DNA of 16,728 bases from Candidatus Mnemosynella bozhongmuii (lineage in GTDB: Archaea; Halobacteriota; Archaeoglobi; Mnemosynellales; Mnemosynellaceae): positions 1 to 16,728 of the forward strand of contig JACIWD010000112.1 in assembly GCA_014361165.1 (NCBI GenBank), given 5' to 3'. A program made the position numbers and the translations under genes. Under the pieces are notes generated by a model. It was not told where the DNA came from. It searched no databases and saw nothing but the letters and a program-made list of their open reading frames with translations. Positions 7,232-14,245 of this stretch are shown here, piece after piece (the stretch's first letter is position 1; each line of letters begins with the position of its first letter).

Positions 7232-9044
7232 TACAAGTGTGATCGTTGACGGAAGAATAACAGAAATGGTTGAGAGAGGAGAGCTTGAGGGAGCCACGAT
7301 TGTCGTTCCGGAAGCTGTAGTCGCTGAACTTGAAAATCAGGCCAATCAGGGAAAGGAGACGGGTTTCAACGGTCTTGCGGAGCTCAACAGACTGAGGGAG
7401 ATGAGCGAAGAAGGAAAAATAAAGCTGGAGTATTACGGAGAGAGGCCATCTCTTGAGGATGTGAGAATGGCGCACAGCGGAGCAATAGATGCGATAATCA
7501 GAGATGTTGCTCTCAAACTCGGTGCAACCTTCATAACAAGCGATGCGGTTCAGGCCGAGATAGCGAGAGCAAAGGGGCTCAAGGTCATATATCTTGAACC
7601 TGAGGCTCATGCAAAACCGAGAATGAGACTTCTCGATTTCTTTGATGAGAAAACCATGTCAGTGCATCTCAAAGAGGGAGTTGTTCCAATGGCCAAGAGA
7701 GGTTCGATAGAGGAGATGAGATACGAGCCGATAGGAAGCGAGAAGCTCAGCGGAAAGGAGCTCAGAGAAATGGCAAGGGAGATAATAGAGATCTGCAAGA
7801 AGGATCCGGATGCCTTCATCGAGATCGACAGAGGTGGCGTGACTGTTGCCCAGTGGAGGGATATCAGAATTGCAATAGCAAGACCTCCCTTTTCGGATGG
7901 AATGGAAATAACAGCTGTCAGACCGCTGGTGAAGGTAAACATAGATGACTACAGATTCAGCGAAGAGCTGAAAAGGAGAATTGTGGAGAGGCAGAGAGGC
8001 GTTCTCATAGCTGGTCCGCCCGGAGCCGGAAAGTCAACATTTGCGGCAGGAGTTGCTGAATTTCTTGCAAAGCAGGGATTCCTTGTGAAAACTATGGAGA
8101 GTCCGAGAGACCTTCAGGTTTCCGATGAAATAACGCAGTACGGACCTCTTGAGGGCAGCATGGAGAACACCGCAGAGATTCTCCTTCTCGTCAGGCCGGA
8201 TTACACAATTTATGATGAGATGAGAAGAACGAGGGACTTCAAGATTTTCGCGGACATGAGGCTTGCCGGAGTCGGAATGATAGGTGTTGTTCATGCCACA
8301 AGAGCAATAGATGCTCTTCAGAGACTTATAGGAAGAGTTGAGCTCGGAATGATTCCGCAGATAGTTGACACCGTGATCTTCATTGAGAAGGGTCAGATAA
8401 AGAAGGTTTATGATGTCAACTTCACCGTGAAGGTGCCTCACGGAATGTTCGAGGCAGACCTTGCGAGACCGGTTATAGAGATAATTGATTTCGAAACCGG
8501 TGAGGTTGAGTACGAGATATACACCTACGGAGAGCAGGTTGTTGTGATGCCAATCAAAGGGGAGAGAGCTCAAAAAGGCGCGCTGAAAATTGCTTCGAGA
8601 GAGGTGAAGAGAGAGATCGAGAAATATGCCAGGAGAGGAGTTGAAGTTGAGGTTGTGAGTCCGAATAAGGCGGTGGTTTACCTCCATGAAAAAGATATTC
8701 CGAGGGTTCTTGGAAAGGGAGGGAAAACGATAGAGAAGATAGAGAGATCTCTGGGAATGAGCATAGATGTTGTGGAGAGGGATGAGAGGGAGGACAGGGA
8801 GAGAATTTCGAGAGAGGAGGTAATAAGACCGGAGATAGAGGAGACCTCAAAATCAATAATACTTCACCTCGGAGATCTTGTTGGAGAGACCGTTGAGGTT
8901 TACTGCGGAGACGATTATCTCTTCACAGCAACTGTTGGAAGAAGTGGAGACATAAGGATAAAGAAGGGGAGCGCAATAGCAAACATCATCATGAGAATGC
9001 TTGAGAGTGGAAATGAGATAACGGTAAGGAGGGTTCGGGATTGA
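7215..9044 (+). CDS. PIN domain - VirB11/PilT-like ATPase - KH domain protein
   Basis: A three-part archaeal protein, probably an ATP-driven RNA-processing or RNA-remodelling nuclease, though no substrate is established. Residues 1-125 are a PIN nuclease domain with the acidic set D6 (PDTSVIVDGR), E38, D92 and D110. Residues about 200-440 are a secretion-type ATPase: Walker A GPPGAGKST at 267-275, the acidic motif D334-E335-M-R, and the HATR motif at 360-363. A KH-type RNA-binding domain has its GKGGK loop at 500-504. The last 65 residues form an additional small domain. The family is widespread in archaea and usually about 600 residues, so this 609-residue copy is full length with its key residues present. 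Gene overlaps tie it to hisI upstream and the TatD-like gene downstream. Confidence 0.92.
   Translation: MKVVPDTSVIVDGRITEMVERGELEGATIVVPEAVVAELENQANQGKETGFNGLAELNRLREMSEEGKIKLEYYGERPSLEDVRMAHSGAIDAIIRDVALKLGATFITSDAVQAEIARAKGLKVIYLEPEAHAKPRMRLLDFFDEKTMSVHLKEGVVPMAKRGSIEEMRYEPIGSEKLSGKELREMAREIIEICKKDPDAFIEIDRGGVTVAQWRDIRIAIARPPFSDGMEITAVRPLVKVNIDDYRFSEELKRRIVERQRGVLIAGPPGAGKSTFAAGVAEFLAKQGFLVKTMESPRDLQVSDEITQYGPLEGSMENTAEILLLVRPDYTIYDEMRRTRDFKIFADMRLAGVGMIGVVHATRAIDALQRLIGRVELGMIPQIVDTVIFIEKGQIKKVYDVNFTVKVPHGMFEADLARPVIEIIDFETGEVEYEIYTYGEQVVVMPIKGERAQKGALKIASREVKREIEKYARRGVEVEVVSPNKAVVYLHEKDIPRVLGKGGKTIEKIERSLGMSIDVVERDEREDRERISREEVIRPEIEETSKSIILHLGDLVGETVEVYCGDDYLFTATVGRSGDIRIKKGSAIANIIMRMLESGNEITVRRVRD
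9026..9033 (+). promoter_or_regulatory. Shine-Dalgarno site deciding the TTG start of the TatD-like gene
   Basis: AAGGAGGG lies seven bases before TTG 9041, at the end of the PIN-KH gene. The start overlaps the upstream TGA as TTGA, a coupled arrangement. Confidence 0.7.
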
Positions 9045-9820
9045 AGTATCTCTACGGGTGGATAGATCCGCACACCCACATGGATGAGAGAGGTCCAGAG
9101 GATTTCAGGATGATGGGAATTGCGGGAATCAGAAATGTCGTCTCTCTCGCCCACCCTCCAATGAGAGTTACGACACCGGAAATCCTTCTTGAACACTATC
9201 ACAGGATTCTTGAATTTGAGGTAAGAAGGGGAATGGAAAATGGAATTAATGTGCTTGCCGGAATCGGAATTCATCCCTCTGCCATTCCGGAAGATGGAGT
9301 TGAGAACATCTTCAGAATCCTTCCGGAGATTCTGAAAGATGAGAGGGTTGTCTGCATCGGAGAAATAGGTCTTCAGAGTGGCATGAAGCTGGAGGAGCGC
9401 ATCTTCCAGTCCCATCTGGAGATCTCGGACAACATTCCTCTTGTGATTCACACTCCGAGAAGGGATAAGGAGGAGATTCTCGGAAGAACTCTTGAAATTC
9501 TTGAAGAGTTCGATGTCAGTGCCGAGAGGGTTCTCATAGATCATCTTGATGAGAGGACTCTGAAAAGAGCTCTCGATTTCGGAGCATACGGAGGACTGAC
9601 GGTTCAGCCAGGGAAGCTTCAGCCAGAGGACATCCTGAGAATTCTTGAGAGATGTGATGAGGAGGAGAAGAAAAGGCTGATTGTTGACAGTGATCTCGGG
9701 GCATATCCCTCAGATCCTCTGAGCGTTGCCAAGGTTGCGCATCTCCTCATCTCTTCTGGTTATGAGAGGGAGGCAAAGCTGCTCTGCTGCGAGAATGCGA
9801 GAAGATTTCTCAGGATATGA
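9041..9820 (+). CDS. TatD-related metal-dependent hydrolase
   Basis: A 259-residue TIM-barrel amidohydrolase of the archaeal TatD-related group. Metal ligands are visible as H11-T-H13 (DPHTHMD), E108 (CIGEIGL), H137 (VIHTPR), H168 (LIDHLDE) and D216/D218 (VDSDLG). The GIGIHP motif containing H78 also matches the family. TatD relatives are metal-dependent nucleases, but this branch has not to my knowledge been assigned a substrate. TTG 9041 is chosen because a strong Shine-Dalgarno precedes it and the product then begins MKYLYGWIDPHTHMD. It is the third gene of the hisI operon and ends two bases before the convergent KaiC-like gene. Confidence 0.87.
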   Translation: MKYLYGWIDPHTHMDERGPEDFRMMGIAGIRNVVSLAHPPMRVTTPEILLEHYHRILEFEVRRGMENGINVLAGIGIHPSAIPEDGVENIFRILPEILKDERVVCIGEIGLQSGMKLEERIFQSHLEISDNIPLVIHTPRRDKEEILGRTLEILEEFDVSAERVLIDHLDERTLKRALDFGAYGGLTVQPGKLQPEDILRILERCDEEEKKRLIVDSDLGAYPSDPLSVAKVAHLLISSGYEREAKLLCCENARRFLRI

Positions 9821-9822
9821 AT

Positions 9823-10563
9823 TCAGAACGGTCTGAAAACTTCCTCGTATGGATGGACAACTATTCCATTCTCCGTTATGTCATAGGGATGGAGTTTTGT
9901 GCTGTGACCTGTTCCCCTCATCTTGTAAATCTCGATGCTTCTGATTCTCACATTCTCAACTCTCTGATAATACATTCCTATGACACCATCCACAACAAAC
10001 TGCTCGACTCCAAATCTGGAGAGACTTTTCTCATCCTCTATTTCGCATGTCAGCAGCGAGGTCATTCCAAGAAGATTCAGCGTTGCGGTGAGTCTCAGAA
10101 ACTCCACTCTGATCTTTGGAAGAGAGTCCAGAGAGAATGCCATTGCGGTTGTTGAATCTATGACTGCTCTTTTGGCTTTAATTTCCCTCTGAATTGAGAC
10201 AATTTGAGAGAGAAGGGATCTCATGTCAAAAGGTCTCAGATCCACATATTTCTCTCTGGAGGGAATTCCGATCTTCACCGAAGTTGCGTCAATTATTGCA
10301 ATCTTGTTCTCCTCCTCAAGCTTCTCAAAATCCCAGCCAAAAGCGAGGGAATCCTCCCTTATATCCTCGGGAAGTTCCTCTGTGGTGACAAGAATTCCGT
10401 TTTCCCCGAACTCGGCTGCACCTTTGTAAAGATACTGCCTGCAGAAGATGCTCTTTCCAGCTCCTGAAGTTCCGGATACCAGATAGCTCCTTCCTCTGAG
10501 AAGACCTCCGTTGCACAGTTCATCGAACCCCGGAATTCCACTTTTAACTCTCTCGCTCCGCAC
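9823..10563 (-). CDS. KaiC/RAD55-like ATPase with intact P-loop
   Basis: A 246-residue single-domain KaiC-like RecA-superfamily ATPase. The lead-in VKSGIPGFDELCNGGLLRG is followed by a canonical Walker A GTSGAGKS (31-38), the paired acidic TEE (E62, E63) expected for the catalytic base, and Walker B AVIDS ending at D136. The C-terminal IRSIEIYKMRGTGHSTKLHPYDITENGI is the hallmark KaiC strand pair. Proteins like this are abundant in archaea and usually considered signalling or regulatory ATPases; the partner is unknown. The start is GTG 10563 with GAGGGG five bases upstream. It contrasts with the degenerate paralog at 6073-6810. Confidence 0.9.
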   Translation of the reverse strand: MRSERVKSGIPGFDELCNGGLLRGRSYLVSGTSGAGKSIFCRQYLYKGAAEFGENGILVTTEELPEDIREDSLAFGWDFEKLEEENKIAIIDATSVKIGIPSREKYVDLRPFDMRSLLSQIVSIQREIKAKRAVIDSTTAMAFSLDSLPKIRVEFLRLTATLNLLGMTSLLTCEIEDEKSLSRFGVEQFVVDGVIGMYYQRVENVRIRSIEIYKMRGTGHSTKLHPYDITENGIVVHPYEEVFRPF

Positions 10564-10568
10564 AGAGA

Positions 10569-10620
10569 CCCCTCATTCAGCTCCTCATCATGATATCTGC
10601 AGCTTTAATTTTTAACTTTT
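10569..10620 (-). promoter_or_regulatory. Promoter region of the second KaiC-like gene
   Basis: Reading the minus strand, TAAAAATTA (10607-10615) resembles a TATA box and GAGGGG (10569-10574) a Shine-Dalgarno site before GTG 10563. The predicted leader is about 20 bases. The rest of 10564-10700 is AT-rich spacer. Confidence 0.4.
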
Positions 10621-10661
10621 ATTATTTGGTTTCTCTCTTCTCATGCTTCAAGACCTTTAAA

Positions 10662-10668
10662 TTTATAT
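10662..10668 (+). promoter_or_regulatory. Likely TATA box of tRNA-Arg
   Basis: TTTATAT is followed after about 32 bases by the mature tRNA 5' end, leaving room for a short trimmed leader. Confidence 0.5.
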
Positions 10669-10700
10669 TTTCAGAGGTCATAGAATCTGAGGGTTTTCGT

Positions 10701-10775
10701 GGGCGCGTGGCCTAGCCAGGATAGGGCGGCAGCCTCCTAAGCTGCAAGTCGCGGGTTCGAATCCCGTCGCGCCCG
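10701..10775 (+). tRNA. tRNA-Arg (anticodon CCU)
   Basis: The cloverleaf folds fully. The acceptor GGGCGCG pairs with CGCGCCC, the D stem is GCCT/GGGC, the anticodon stem is GCAGC/GCTGC around the loop CTCCTAA (anticodon CCT), and the T arm is GCGGG-TTCGAAT-CCCGT. The discriminator is G and CCA is not encoded. It reads AGG, a codon used heavily in this window. No intron is seen. A T-rich stretch follows and may terminate transcription. Confidence 0.96.
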
Positions 10776-10840
10776 TATTTCTTCCATCTTCATGAGGCCC
10801 TCTGCTCTCTTCTCCCCTCATTTTAGATGTGTTTAACATT

Positions 10841-10856
10841 TTTAGGCAATCCAAAA
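10841..10856. promoter_or_regulatory. Putative DtxR/IdeR-type iron repressor operator of feoAB
   Basis: TTTAGG-CAAT-CCAAAA is an imperfect inverted repeat with a four-base centre. It has the same layout as the bacterial DtxR box (TTAGG-N4-CCTAA). It directly abuts the feoA TATA box at 10858, where a metal-loaded repressor would block TFB/TBP. Archaeoglobus has a DtxR-like regulator (MDR1), but I infer rather than know that this site is its target. Confidence 0.45.
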
Positions 10857-10857
10857 T

Positions 10858-10866
10858 TTTATATAA
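10858..10866 (+). promoter_or_regulatory. TATA box of feoAB
   Basis: TTTATATAA is centred about 26 bases before GTG 10888 and ATG 10891. It predicts a leaderless feoA message, consistent with the absence of a Shine-Dalgarno sequence. Confidence 0.6.
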
Positions 10867-10890
10867 GAGGCGAGGGATTTTTCATATGTG

Positions 10891-11115
10891 ATGCCACTTA
10901 GCGAGGTTGGAGAGGGGAGGAGAGTCAGAATAGTCGCCTGCAATGCCCCTCCGGGTCAGAGGAGAAGGTTGATGAATCTCGGTTTAATTCCGGGAGAGAT
11001 CGTGAAAGTTCTGAAAAGTGCAGCCTTTCACGGACCGATTTTAATTGAGATTGACGGAAGAGAGATAGCTCTGGGGAGGGGTATAGCATCGAGAGTGATC
11101 GTGGAGGAGATTTAA
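10891..11115 (+). CDS. feoA: Ferrous iron transport protein FeoA
   Basis: FeoA is a small SH3-like protein that supports or regulates the FeoB ferrous iron transporter at the cytoplasmic face. The product MPLSEVGEGRRVRIV... is 74 residues and shows the family pattern: PLSEVGEGRRVRIV, then PPGQRRRLMNLGLIPGEIVKVL, then PILIEIDGREIALGRGIASRVIVEE. The GTG at 10888 would add one methionine. Its stop at 11113-11115 lies just before the first feoB codons, and GGAGGAG within its last codons is the only Shine-Dalgarno available for feoB. Confidence 0.94.
   Translation: MPLSEVGEGRRVRIVACNAPPGQRRRLMNLGLIPGEIVKVLKSAAFHGPILIEIDGREIALGRGIASRVIVEEI
11103..11109 (+). promoter_or_regulatory. Shine-Dalgarno site for feoB
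   Basis: GGAGGAG near the end of feoA. The gap is 11 bases to ATT 11121 but 20 bases to GTG 11130, so it fits the ATT better. Confidence 0.5.
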
Positions 11116-11129
11116 CCGTAATTGCTCTT

Positions 11130-13022
11130 GTGGGTCAGCCAAACAGTGGAAAAAGCACAATTTTCAATCAGGTAGCCGGTTTCAGATCTCTGACTGCAAA
11201 TTTTCCGGGGACAACAGTTGAATATCTGAGCTCTTATGTCAGAGAGCCGGAACCCTTTATCGTTGTTGACCTTCCCGGAAGCTATTCGCTGTCCTCAACC
11301 GATGATGCAGAGAGGGAGACTAGGAATTTTCTGATGAGAGGAGAAGCGGATGCTGTGATAAATGTTGTTGATGCGAGCACACTTCTGAGAGGGCTGAGCC
11401 TTACAGTCGAGCTTCTGGAAATGGGGATACCCGTGGTTCTGTGTCTGAACATGATGGATGAGGCAAAAAAGAAGGGCATGGAAATAAACACCGAATGTCT
11501 TTCAGAGTTTTTCGGAGTTCCCGTTGTTGCCACGGTTGCCACAAGAGGAGAGAACATAGGGGAGCTCTTCAACATCGCCCTTAAAGTGGCAAAAGAGGGA
11601 GGAAAAATCAGGAGGAGTCTGAAATACAGCAGAGATGTTGAGAGAATCGTGGAAATGGCTGAAGAGATTGTCAGGAGCTCTTCAGAAGAGCTGAAGGTTT
11701 CTCCAAGATTCGTGGCTCTCAAGGCACTTGAAGGGGATCCGGAAATTCTGAGGAGGTTGAGAAGAGAGGAGGACATCGAGAGGCTAAGAAGGGAGCTGGA
11801 GAGCTCTCATGGAAGAAGTGCTGATGAAATCATCATCTCGGAGAGGCATTCAATCGCTCTTAGAGCCTTTTCAAGATGTGTTAAGGTTAAAAAGGATGTG
11901 AGAAGGGATTTCAGTGAGAGAATCGATGAGATTCTCACCCACAAATATCTCGGATTTCTCATCGCAGCTCTAATCCTTTATTCAGTTTTTTACATTGTCT
12001 TCTCGGTTGGAGGACTCATCGAGGAGAGATTCATCGAGATCTTCGGGATCTTCTCAGAAGAGATTTTAAGAAATTTTCCAGAAAATTCTCTGGAATATCA
12101 TCTTGCCAACGGAGTTCTTCTCGGAATTTCGGGTGGAATTGCAATAGTTCTCCCCTACCTCATACCGTTTCTCATAATTCTCTCCATTCTCGAAGATACC
12201 GGATACATTCCGAGAATTGCATTTCTTTTGGATGGAGCCTTTCACAGAATCGGACTCCATGGCGGTGCAATCATCCCACTTGTTCTCGGATACGGCTGCA
12301 GCGTCCCTGCTGTCATGGCAACAAGGACACTTGGAGACAGTAAGGAGAGATTCCTTGCAACAGCACTTGCGGTGATGATTCCCTGTTCCGCAAGAACGGT
12401 TGTTATTCTGGGTCTTGTGGGTCACTTCATAGGACTCCATGCAGCACTTGCAGTATATCTTCTGAATATTGCAGTCGTGATTCTCACCGGATTCTTTCTG
12501 AGCAAGACTTTTTACGGAGATATTTACGGAATAATAATGGAGATTCCACCTCTCAGAAGACCTTCCGTGAAGAGTGTCATCATGAAAACATGGCTAAGAG
12601 CAAAGGAGTTCATATACATTGCATTTCCCATTCTCATAGCCGGAAGTGCATTTCTCTCCCTCATCGAGTTCTACGGAGCGGATGAGCTGATAAATATCAT
12701 CTTTAAGCCGGTTACAGCCCTTCTCGATCTGCCTGAAGAGGTTGGAACCACTCTCATCTTCGGAATTCTCAGAAAGGAGCTCACACTGATAATGCTTGCC
12801 CAGGTCATGGGAACCTATGAGCTCTCCTCTGTTCTCACAGCAGCCCAGATGATGAGCTTCGTGGTCTTCACAACCTTCTATGTCCCATGCCTCTCAACAA
12901 TTGCGGTGATGATAAGAGAGGTCGGAAAGAGAGGAACTCTCTACACAATTCTCCTGACCTTCACAATAGCAACCCTGCTTGGAGCCCTCACGAGATTTCT
13001 CATGGGCTTCTATCTCCATTAA
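11130..13022 (+). CDS. feoB: Ferrous iron transporter FeoB (true N-terminus probably upstream of GTG)
   Basis: FeoB is the GTPase-coupled membrane transporter for Fe2+. From GTG 11130 it is 630 residues, slightly short for the family. G motifs are clear: G1 GQPNSGKS, G2 around FPGTTVEY, G3 DLPG, G4 NMMD and G5-like VATRGENI. A helical linker domain follows, then about 8-10 membrane helices with the two Gate motifs GYGCSVPAVMATR and FYVPCLSTIAVM. Starting at GTG removes the first G-domain strand. The in-frame codons before it encode LTVIAL, which reads as that missing strand (LTVIALVGQPNSGKST), but there is no ATG, GTG or TTG between the in-frame stop at 11052 and 11130. ATT 11121, or frameshifting from feoA, may supply the real start. 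Its 3' end overlaps the NUDIX gene. Confidence 0.93.
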   Translation: MGQPNSGKSTIFNQVAGFRSLTANFPGTTVEYLSSYVREPEPFIVVDLPGSYSLSSTDDAERETRNFLMRGEADAVINVVDASTLLRGLSLTVELLEMGIPVVLCLNMMDEAKKKGMEINTECLSEFFGVPVVATVATRGENIGELFNIALKVAKEGGKIRRSLKYSRDVERIVEMAEEIVRSSSEELKVSPRFVALKALEGDPEILRRLRREEDIERLRRELESSHGRSADEIIISERHSIALRAFSRCVKVKKDVRRDFSERIDEILTHKYLGFLIAALILYSVFYIVFSVGGLIEERFIEIFGIFSEEILRNFPENSLEYHLANGVLLGISGGIAIVLPYLIPFLIILSILEDTGYIPRIAFLLDGAFHRIGLHGGAIIPLVLGYGCSVPAVMATRTLGDSKERFLATALAVMIPCSARTVVILGLVGHFIGLHAALAVYLLNIAVVILTGFFLSKTFYGDIYGIIMEIPPLRRPSVKSVIMKTWLRAKEFIYIAFPILIAGSAFLSLIEFYGADELINIIFKPVTALLDLPEEVGTTLIFGILRKELTLIMLAQVMGTYELSSVLTAAQMMSFVVFTTFYVPCLSTIAVMIREVGKRGTLYTILLTFTIATLLGALTRFLMGFYLH

Positions 13023-13553
13023 TGCCATGTCAGTCAAAAAAACACGGTACGTGAGTCCTCCCGAACCGGAATCAAGAAGAGCTTTTCTTATCCTCCCCTT
13101 AAGATCCTCAGCATCCACAAGAAGGGCTCTTCTTATCTCCTTTTTATCAACAGGATTCAGCTCTCCTCCAACTGCTCTCGCTAGGAAGACATGCGATGTC
13201 CACTCTCTCATCTCCTCACCGCAGATGAAGGTTGCATGAACTCTCAGAAGATATCTCTCAAGCCTCACCTCAAGACCTGTCTCTTCGAATGCCTCTCTGA
13301 GGGCTGCACTTTCGAGATCCTCATCTGGAAGAACTCCTCCGCTCGGAGCTCTGCAGACTCCAGCTGGATGGGTGTGCTTTTCGATTGCAACGATTTTGGA
13401 GTTGAGAAAAATAAAAAGTGTGACGTCTTCTCTCCTTCCATCCTTTTCCATGCTCTCAACAAGATTTCTGAACTCCCTCGGCTTCATGAAGCCAACGTAA
13501 TAAAGCTCTCTGGGCCTTCCGTATTTTCGCTCCACCTCTTCAATCTCTCTCAT
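12894..13553 (-). CDS. NUDIX hydrolase
   Basis: A NUDIX-family phosphohydrolase, 219 residues. The Nudix box G-x5-E-x7-REAFEETGL occupies residues 72-94 with G72, E78, R86, E87, E90 and E91 all present, so pyrophosphatase activity on a nucleoside diphosphate-linked substrate is expected. The substrate is unknown. The preceding KHTHPAGVCRAPSGG and the later HVFLARAVGGELNPVDKKEIRRALLV complete the fold. The last 43 or so residues are cysteine- and serine-rich and lie antisense to the end of feoB; they look like read-through beyond the true domain. The start ATG overlaps the stop of the upstream regulator as ATGA, indicating an operon. Confidence 0.9.
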   Translation of the reverse strand: MREIEEVERKYGRPRELYYVGFMKPREFRNLVESMEKDGRREDVTLFIFLNSKIVAIEKHTHPAGVCRAPSGGVLPDEDLESAALREAFEETGLEVRLERYLLRVHATFICGEEMREWTSHVFLARAVGGELNPVDKKEIRRALLVDAEDLKGRIRKALLDSGSGGLTYRVFLTDMALMEIEAHEKSREGSKQGCYCEGQENCVESSSLSDLSYHHRNC

Positions 13554-13792
13554 AGTCCTCTGAGCCTTGCGAGAGCCTTTTCAGCCTCTTCAGTAAGCCT
13601 AAAGCCTTCCTCATCCTCTCTCAAAATTCCGCGTTCCACCATCTCATCCAGAATTCTTCTGAGAATTCCCTCGGGAGTTCTCGTAATCTTTGAGATCTCA
13701 TGAAGCTTCAGAGCTCCTGAGGAAAGTGTCTCAACTATTTTCTCCCTTTTCGGATTTCCCGTGATGTAACCCATGAGCTCATCCATGTTCAT
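13550..13792 (-). CDS. Small winged-helix DNA-binding protein
   Basis: An 80-residue predicted transcriptional regulator. MDELMGYITGNPKREKIVETLSSGALKLHEISKITRTPEGILRRILDEMVERGILREDEEGFRLTEEAEKAL has the helix-turn-helix pattern of archaeal ArsR-like winged helices, with a recognition helix near TPEGILRRILDEM and a wing near EDEEGFRLT. ATG 13792 is chosen (ATG 13786 is the alternative) because upstream codons lie within the 7S RNA gene and are not protein-like. It overlaps the NUDIX gene by four bases. Its promoter interleaves with that of the 7S RNA. The target is unknown. Confidence 0.78.
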   Translation of the reverse strand: MNMDELMGYITGNPKREKIVETLSSGALKLHEISKITRTPEGILRRILDEMVERGILREDEEGFRLTEEAEKALARLRGL

Positions 13793-13803
13793 CACATCCG
13801 ATG

Positions 13804-13812
13804 AATTTATTA
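13804..13812 (+). promoter_or_regulatory. Likely TATA box of the 7S RNA gene
   Basis: AATTTATTA lies about 28-30 bases before the predicted 7S RNA 5' end near 13839, the expected archaeal distance. Confidence 0.45.
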
Positions 13813-13821
13813 GAGGGTGGT

Positions 13822-13833
13822 GATAATATAAGT
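13822..13833 (-). promoter_or_regulatory. Likely TATA box of the winged-helix regulator
   Basis: The minus strand reads ACTTATATTATC. About 26 bases downstream on that strand puts transcription start near 13801, a few bases before ATG 13792. It lies between the 7S TATA box and the 7S start site. Confidence 0.5.
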
Positions 13834-13838
13834 ATCTC

Positions 13839-14157
13839 TGGTGGGCTAGCCCGGGTGGTTCGGCGTCACCTGTGACCCGAAATCGCCGATATGCGGGGGG
13901 CGAAGTCCGAGGGCGCCGGAGAGTCAGCGGGGAGATCTCCGGTGGAACAGTGAATTCCCGTCCCGCTTGGCCGGTGTGTGATGGAGGGGCTGTCTGGAGA
14001 GACGGTTCCTCCATCTTAACTGCGCGGACCGGTTCAGGCCCGGAAGGGAGCAGACCAAAGCGCAGGCAACCGGCGCTTGCGGGGTTGCGGGAAGGAGAAC
14101 CGCTGGAGGGAGTCTCCCTGCTGTCCCCCTCCGGCCACCGAGGACGCGCCCACCACT
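13839..14157 (+). ncRNA. Signal recognition particle (7S) RNA
   Basis: This RNA is the scaffold of the signal recognition particle for co-translational protein targeting. The 5' TGGTGGGC (13839-13846) pairs with 3' GCCCACCA (14148-14155), the terminal helix 1 of archaeal 7S RNA. The Alu domain follows, with GGGTGGTTCGGCG, CCTGTGACCCG and CGCCGATATGCGG. The S domain holds the diagnostic helix 8 at about 14031-14056: GGTTCAGG, then CCCGGAAGGG with its GGAA tetraloop, then the conserved AGCAGACC. Length near 320 fits. Exact ends are estimated from the pairing. It is GC-rich as expected for a thermophile, and tRNA-Ser follows within about five bases, suggesting one precursor. Confidence 0.95.
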
Positions 14158-14161
14158 GAGA

Positions 14162-14245
14162 GTCGGGGTAGCCAAGTGGCTAAGGCGCGGGTCTGCTAAA
14201 CCCGTGGCGCTTCGCGCCGCGAGGGTTCAAATCCCTCCCCCGACG
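14162..14245 (+). tRNA. tRNA-Ser (anticodon GCU)
   Basis: The acceptor GTCGGGG pairs with CCCCGAC (14238-14244) and the discriminator is G. The anticodon stem CGGGT/ACCCG encloses the loop CTGCTAA, giving anticodon GCT (reads AGC/AGU). A long class II variable arm (GGCGC-TTC-GCGCC type hairpin) precedes the T arm GAGGG-TTCAAAT-CCCTC. CCA is not encoded. It probably shares a transcript with the 7S RNA just upstream. Confidence 0.96.

Noticed and set aside
7191..8856. Several long minus-strand frames opposite the PIN-KH gene and other genes
   Set aside because: They are shadows of the purine-rich coding strand: Leu/Ser-rich, without domains, and lying wholly within well-supported genes.
10575..10600. 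C/D-box sRNA-like ATGATGA followed by CTGA on the minus strand
   Set aside because: The two boxes are only four bases apart, leaving no guide region, and no second box pair is present.
13793..14014. N-terminal extension of the winged-helix protein into 13793-14014
   Set aside because: It is antisense to the 7S RNA, Pro/Arg-rich and has no motif; its codons are explained by RNA structure.
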